Source: Chromera velia
Taxonomy: Eukaryota; Sar; Chromeraceae
Length of the DNA: 31,764 nt
Direction of reading: 5' to 3'
Assembly: GCA_018398765.1 (NCBI GenBank)
Contig: JAHBMJ010001373.1
Coordinates: 1 to 31,764, forward strand
In this document: piece after piece, positions 29,842 to 31,764 of the stretch
How the letters are laid out: every line of letters starts with the position of its first letter
Position numbering within the stretch: the first letter of the stretch is position 1
Notes under the pieces: model-generated
The model's database searches: none
The model's input: the letters and a program-made list of their open reading frames with translations, nothing else
What the model was told of the DNA's origin: nothing
Program-made: the position numbers and the translations under genes

Positions 29842-30877
29842 ACTATATCGTCTTTTCTTCACTTCACTTTTTCCGAATCGACAGACAGACAGACAGACAG
29901 ACAGACAGATAGATAGACAAACAGACAGAGAGAGGGGGTGGGGGGGGGGGCAGAGAGAGAATCAATCTATTCGTGCTCGTTCTGACAGTTCCGCGCTCCT
30001 GACCTTCACCCTCTTCAGACCCTCCGACTTCTGCTGGAGCCGCCGCAGGGAGGAGCAGAACGACGTCGCCTGTCTCTGTGCTTGCGACCAGCGCCCTTCT
30101 GGAACGAGTGCACAGACTCGTCTCCCCAGGCGCTATCTTCACCCCTGCCCAGTTGTTGTAGACTCTGAGTTCCTTCACTTCCCTCCGAAGATGAGGCCTC
30201 TGGACATTGCCGTCTCCTGCAGAAAACAGACGAAAGGGACGTGAGCCAAATGCGAGTCTAAGAAGAGCACCCGTAAGTGCTGTCCCTTTGTTCAAGCAGG
30301 CAGGCATAGACACAAATAGAGAGTCAATTCTCCCTCCTCGGCTGACCCTCGGGTCCCTGTGCCGTCTCCTCTGTTCCCTCCTCAACCGGCATCTCCACCC
30401 CCTCTTCCTGACCTGCGAGCATTCATGCATACACCAAGAGGACGAACATCACAGCAGAGAACAGGCTAAGAAGGGTAGTAAAGAGTGGGCAGCAGTGTCG
30501 CGAGAATCCGCGAGGCGGGCGGCGAGAGGGCCTAAACTGAAGCGATTTCAATAGAGTGGGAGACACCGGCAAAATCCTCCGACCTAGGGACCGGAAAAGA
30601 CGGGAGACAAATTTGCTCTGATATCAGGACAGAGACAAACACACACACAAACGTTTCCGTCTTCCTGATGTGCTCTGCTTACCTCCACCTTCTCCAGACT
30701 CTCTCCCTCTCCTTCAGAAGGCTCGGTGGAGGGAGCACCAGAACGAGGGGTCCCGTCTCCGCGCCCGGGGTCGTTGTATCGGAGACTGCTGGACTGCCAT
30801 TTTTTTCGATTCGGGTTCAAGGTGCGTTGCGTTTGTGCAGCAAACTCCACTGAGACCGTCACTGGTCCGTCAGACAT
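21377..30877 (-). CDS. Large unrecognised gene with duplicated exon cassettes (15-exon model)
   Basis: Exons on the minus strand: 30877-30683, 30407-30347, 30216-30004, 29332-29036, 28742-28446, 28157-27861, 27559-27272, 26910-26838, 26539-26086, 25472-24897, 24415-24118, 23371-23299, 23221-23047, 22806-22522 and 21724-21377 (TGA). The total is 3930 nt, about 1309 residues, and phases agree at every join. Start 'MSDGPVTVSVEFAAQTQRTL'. The N-terminal third is a row of related basic-then-acidic modules. The middle has a Cys cluster and a Ser/Ala-rich linker. The C-terminal half has compact segments ending 'VSHFSCKPSQS'. I recognise no family. The pattern of basic patches, acid tracts and Ser linkers suggests a nuclear or scaffold protein, as inference only. 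The 23299 donor (GTTGAC) was chosen on phase over a stronger GTATGT at 23292. Exon 10 may begin at any of ten tandem acceptors. Confidence 0.65.
21820..22015. repeat. (CA)n/(GA)n microsatellites in intron
   Basis: Imperfect CACACA tracts around a GAGGGAGAGAGAGA run, within the last intron of the large gene (22521-21725). Confidence 0.85.
22079..22262. repeat. Tandem 91-bp duplication
   Basis: Two adjacent copies, with TGTTGCTGCACGCAGGAA at 22094 and 22185, share ACAGAGACGATCTGAG and GATGACATGAGGATACATAG. They lie in the same intron as the microsatellites. Neither copy belongs to a convincing coding frame. Confidence 0.8.
22522..22806 (-). CDS. Large gene exon 14, low complexity
   Basis: 285 nt (95 codons), phase 0-0, acceptor CGTTCAG, donor GTACGT. 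Gln/Gly/Lys-rich: 'VPKGEQKQAQQERAKGGATA', a KKKKKK run, and 'RKSSRLSKKREAPPPSDQKS'. Likely a disordered basic linker. Confidence 0.7.
23047..23221 (-). CDS. Large gene exon 13
   Basis: 175 nt, acceptor GCGTGCAG, donor GTCTTG, phase 2-0. Encodes 'YPLAPPRDNIIAKSYEKCGG' and 'VMYMMGNNLSWTCKLNCLQV' then 'DVFSGK'. The preceding exon, 23371-23299, encodes 'DNDESSVTDRLIASFRNKGV'. Confidence 0.65.
24118..24415 (-). CDS. Large gene exon 11
   Basis: 298 nt, acceptor TTGTTTGCAG, donor GTCTAC, phase 0-1. A Gly/Glu-rich start gives way to 'GVFLAQDIDADEGQANFRVV', 'EWGVVLPAGQALQRCRALRK' and 'DEGAKEAIFKQFFG', which reads as folded protein. Upstream lies a purine-rich tract in the intron. Confidence 0.75.
24423..24652. 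repeat. Purine-only tract (GGAGA/GGAGC-like)
   Basis: About 230 bases of GAGGAGAGGAGCGGAG-type units on the plus strand with almost no pyrimidine except regular Cs. It sits immediately upstream of the exon 11 acceptor, so on the transcribed strand it is a very long C/T tract. Confidence 0.9.
24897..25472 (-). CDS. Large gene exon 10, follows the tandem-acceptor array
   Basis: 192 codons from the innermost acceptor, phase 0-0, donor GTCGGA. It begins 'NPDGTPFFQFVYGDLPASGA', continues 'NPKKSTFIVLSDFLLSLVEP', a Ser/Ala linker, a charged Lys/Glu helix 'RDMKEAKKKAEGEAKKEAEK', and ends 'LPGQGIKIFE'. The same frame stays open through all ten upstream 45-base repeats, so up to nine extra 15-residue units could be added. 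Confidence 0.75.
25458..25907 (-). repeat. Ten 45-bp repeats, each carrying a splice acceptor
   Basis: Units start at 25458, 25503, 25548, 25593, 25638, 25683, 25728, 25773, 25818 and 25863, with no length variation. In the gene's orientation each unit reads a pyrimidine-rich stretch, CTTGATGCAG, then AATCCGGACGGCACC. This is the intron end plus the first five codons of exon 10. The translated unit is 'NPDGTFIACCPCLMQ'. Confidence 0.9.
26086..26539 (-). CDS. Large gene exon 9, Cys cluster
   Basis: 454 nt, acceptor CCTCTGCAG, donor GTTGGT, phase 2-0. Encodes 'SDKISESADASGEAAKKMLA', then 'NLCKGKYGRCSNQKRKGGFC' and 'GACLREREYKDLV'. The C-x6-C, GGFC-x2-C spacing recalls small CxxxGC...GGxCxxH zinc knuckles, with Cys as the last ligand. 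Metal binding is a guess. The rest is Ser/Pro-rich. Confidence 0.7.
26700..26815. repeat. GA-rich tract
   Basis: GAGAGA/AAAGAGA simple sequence in the intron between exons 8 and 9 of the large gene. Confidence 0.8.
27272..27559 (-). CDS. Large gene exon 7, cassette copy
   Basis: 288 nt, three codons shorter than its neighbours, phase 1-1. The basic half matches exons 5 and 6, while the acidic tail has diverged ('EGGPLQEEEEEEDEEMNGEA'). The donor GTCAGC runs almost directly into an (AC)n tract. Confidence 0.8.
27861..28157 (-). CDS. Large gene exon 6, cassette copy
   Basis: 297 nt, phase 1-1, acceptor GGCTGCAG, donor GTCAGTTC. It differs from exon 5 at only a few residues (AWWSASG, GQAIPF, SLTEEEE). 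The flanking introns are also nearly identical to those of the neighbouring copies. Confidence 0.8.
28446..28742 (-). CDS. Large gene exon 5, cassette copy
   Basis: 297 nt, phase 1-1. Encodes 'DEREGETGEVREEEKEGGDA' after the split codon, then 'QRVKKPRGLKREVMESQQFA', 'AWWGASGNLAPRLRGQANPF' and an acidic tail. It is nearly identical to the exons at 28157-27861 and 27559-27272. Confidence 0.8.
29036..29332 (-). CDS. Large gene exon 4, diverged cassette copy
   Basis: 297 nt (99 codons), phase 1-1, acceptor TTTCTGCAG, donor GTCAGTTC. Encodes 'DQRDGETDEGREGSDLRRVR', 'LLLSELRAVQAFAAWWRPPG' and a long Glu/Asp/Pro tail. The shared 'AFAAWW' marks homology with the three following exons. Confidence 0.75.
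29684..29930. repeat. (GA)n and CAGACAAA/CAGA microsatellites
   Basis: A GA run, then about nine ACAGACAA octamers, then CAGA tetramers, interrupted at about 29846-29880 and resuming to 29930. Intronic, between exons 3 and 4 of the large gene. Confidence 0.9.
30004..30216 (-). CDS. Large gene exon 3, most divergent cassette copy
   Basis: 213 nt, acceptor TTTTCTGCAG and donor GTCAGG, phase 1-1. Encodes 'GNVQRPHLRREVKELRVYNN' then 'WAGVKIAPGETSLCTRSRRA' and a tail 'EVGGSEEGE'. Its layout (basic R/K stretch, aromatic W, then acidic tail) matches the later cassettes at low identity. Confidence 0.6.
30683..30877 (-). CDS. Large gene exon 1 (start)
   Basis: 65 codons from ATG (GAGACGATGTCTGAC context) to a strong GTAAGC donor, phase 0. 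Encodes 'MSDGPVTVSVEFAAQTQRTL' and ends 'SEGEGESLEKVE'. It follows a GC island, which is consistent with a gene start. Confidence 0.6.
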
Positions 30878-30940
30878 CGTCTCTGATTCGTCAGACTGCA
30901 GTGGTCTCCTTTTTTTCTCTTTCGATCAATTCGGCCGATT

Positions 30941-31031
30941 TCGGCCGGGGCATGCTGGGGCCGGGCCCATGCATCCGCCGGACCGCGCGGCCCGCGCCGG
31001 GCGGGACCCTCGCGCGGCGCCGCGGGCCGGC
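30941..31031. promoter_or_regulatory. GC island upstream of the large gene
   Basis: About 90 bases of nearly pure G+C (with ATGCAT inside), starting 64 bases upstream of the ATG at 30877. It shares CCGCGCGGCCCG with the island at 16222-16280. A promoter or CpG-island-like role is inferred from location. It could also belong to the neighbouring transposon. Confidence 0.35.
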
Positions 31032-31170
31032 TTTAGGGGGTTTGGGTTGATTGCATGGGTTTGCTGCATGTTGCAAGTCAGCCGAACCATGCCGAACCCA
31101 CATCTGAAAAGACCGGAAAGACCGACAGAAGCAGTGCACATACTTCCAGCATCAAGAAGCTCGGCTTAGA

Positions 31171-31764
31171 TTAAAATGACGAAACTGTTCCTTTCTCCTT
31201 TCGAATGGCTTCGATGTACAGAGGAACTTTCTGTGCCATTGCTTTAACCATGCCAGGGCCTTTTCCACCAGGCTTGAAGTACTTCTCGTGTGCGTTTTGC
31301 AATGCCTCCCACAGGGCATCCTTGCTTGGATATTCTTTCATCCCCCCTTGGTACACTTCAGTGTTCAGCAGCCCCCAGTATTTCTCAATCACATTTGCCA
31401 GCCAGAGCTTTGGTGGAAGAGAACGGAGCTTGATCTTCTTTTCAACCGCAAAAGTCCGTACCCAAAGTGTTGTGTGACTACTGTCTAAATCATGAAGAAC
31501 GTTCTTTGTAGTAAGGTGAACGCATGGCATGTGTTCTACTATAGCAGGCAGTAGATACTCCTGAAAGAAGGTCAAGTACCGATCACCATTCAACCGGCCC
31601 TCGAACTTGTATAGTTTTGTTGCCCCCCACTTGGAGATGGCAGCACAGATTGTGAAACCTGTATCTGGAGTGTTCGTTTTCTTGTGATGTTTGTAGGGTT
31701 TCTCCACATGGTATGCAGGAGCGCCTGTAGGGTACTTCACCTTTGAGTAGTAAACAACTTGGGT
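31171..31764 (-). CDS. Tc1/mariner-type DDE transposase, 5' end outside window
   Basis: 198 codons are open from the window edge to the stop at 31173-31171. The order of motifs matches a DDE_3 (Tc1/mariner/IS630) catalytic domain: 'GFTICAAISKWGATKLYKFE' (the usual VWGAI... strands), 'HDLDSSHTTLWVRTF' in place of QQDNAPPH, and 'PKLWLANVIEKYWGLLN' in place of SPDLNPIENLWG. The second Asp and the Glu are present; the first Asp would lie outside the window. The C-terminal part 'KDALWEALQNAHEKYF' also fits the family. No terminal inverted repeat was identified between 31032 and 31170. Upstream of the window edge the frame should continue in the same direction. Confidence 0.75.
   Translation of the reverse strand, partial: TQVVYYSKVKYPTGAPAYHVEKPYKHHKKTNTPDTGFTICAAISKWGATKLYKFEGRLNGDRYLTFFQEYLLPAIVEHMPCVHLTTKNVLHDLDSSHTTLWVRTFAVEKKIKLRSLPPKLWLANVIEKYWGLLNTEVYQGGMKEYPSKDALWEALQNAHEKYFKPGGKGPGMVKAMAQKVPLYIEAIRKEKGTVSSF

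Noticed and set aside
29614-29862. Val/Cys/Leu/Ser repeat ORF on the minus strand
   Set aside because: Pure translation of the CAGACAAA microsatellite.

Overview
The window reads as nuclear DNA of an intron-rich eukaryote. GC is near 50% overall. Coding exons are short and joined by GT-AG introns, often with an acceptor of the type CTGCAG. Microsatellites and minisatellites are abundant, and ankyrin proteins are built exon by exon. This style fits a chromerid alga (Chromera velia or a relative). That is an inference from style: no diagnostic marker gene is present.

Layout. (1) 1-411: CA-rich simple sequence. (2) 412-3104, minus: an ankyrin-repeat gene of about 897 codons, interrupted by one apparent missing base in a C7 run at 1254-1260. 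(3) 3819-6868, plus: a second ankyrin gene, divergent from the first, with several phase-0 exons that each encode one ankyrin repeat inside a duplicated exon-intron array. (4) 7010-7740: an AT-rich block without a gene. (5) 8779-9246: a nine-copy satellite with a 160-bp higher-order period. (6) 9442-11993, minus: an unrecognised gene, modelled as six exons and 376 residues, with a 57-bp minisatellite in its first intron. (7) 12199-15910, minus: a kinase-fold gene, best read as a MAP-kinase-kinase-like pseudokinase, because its beta-3 Lys, HRD and DFG motifs are all altered. (8) 16485-20350, plus: a row of broken, unrecognised coding fragments, perhaps the remains of a mobile or viral-type element. 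(9) 20505-21330: a second AT-rich block. (10) 21377-30877, minus: a gene I could model as 15 exons with compatible splice phases (3930 nt, about 1309 residues). It contains a series of duplicated exon cassettes and an exon whose 3' splice site sits inside ten exact-length 45-bp tandem repeats. (11) 31171-31764, minus: the C-terminal part of a Tc1/mariner-type DDE transposase running off the window edge.

No operon-like cooperation is evident. The unifying theme is growth by duplication: ankyrin modules, single-repeat exons, exon-intron cassettes and even a splice acceptor have been multiplied in tandem, mostly in multiples of three bases or with symmetric intron phases, so the reading frame survives. 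All gene models were built by eye from splice signals, phase and protein-like composition. No RNA evidence or database search was available.
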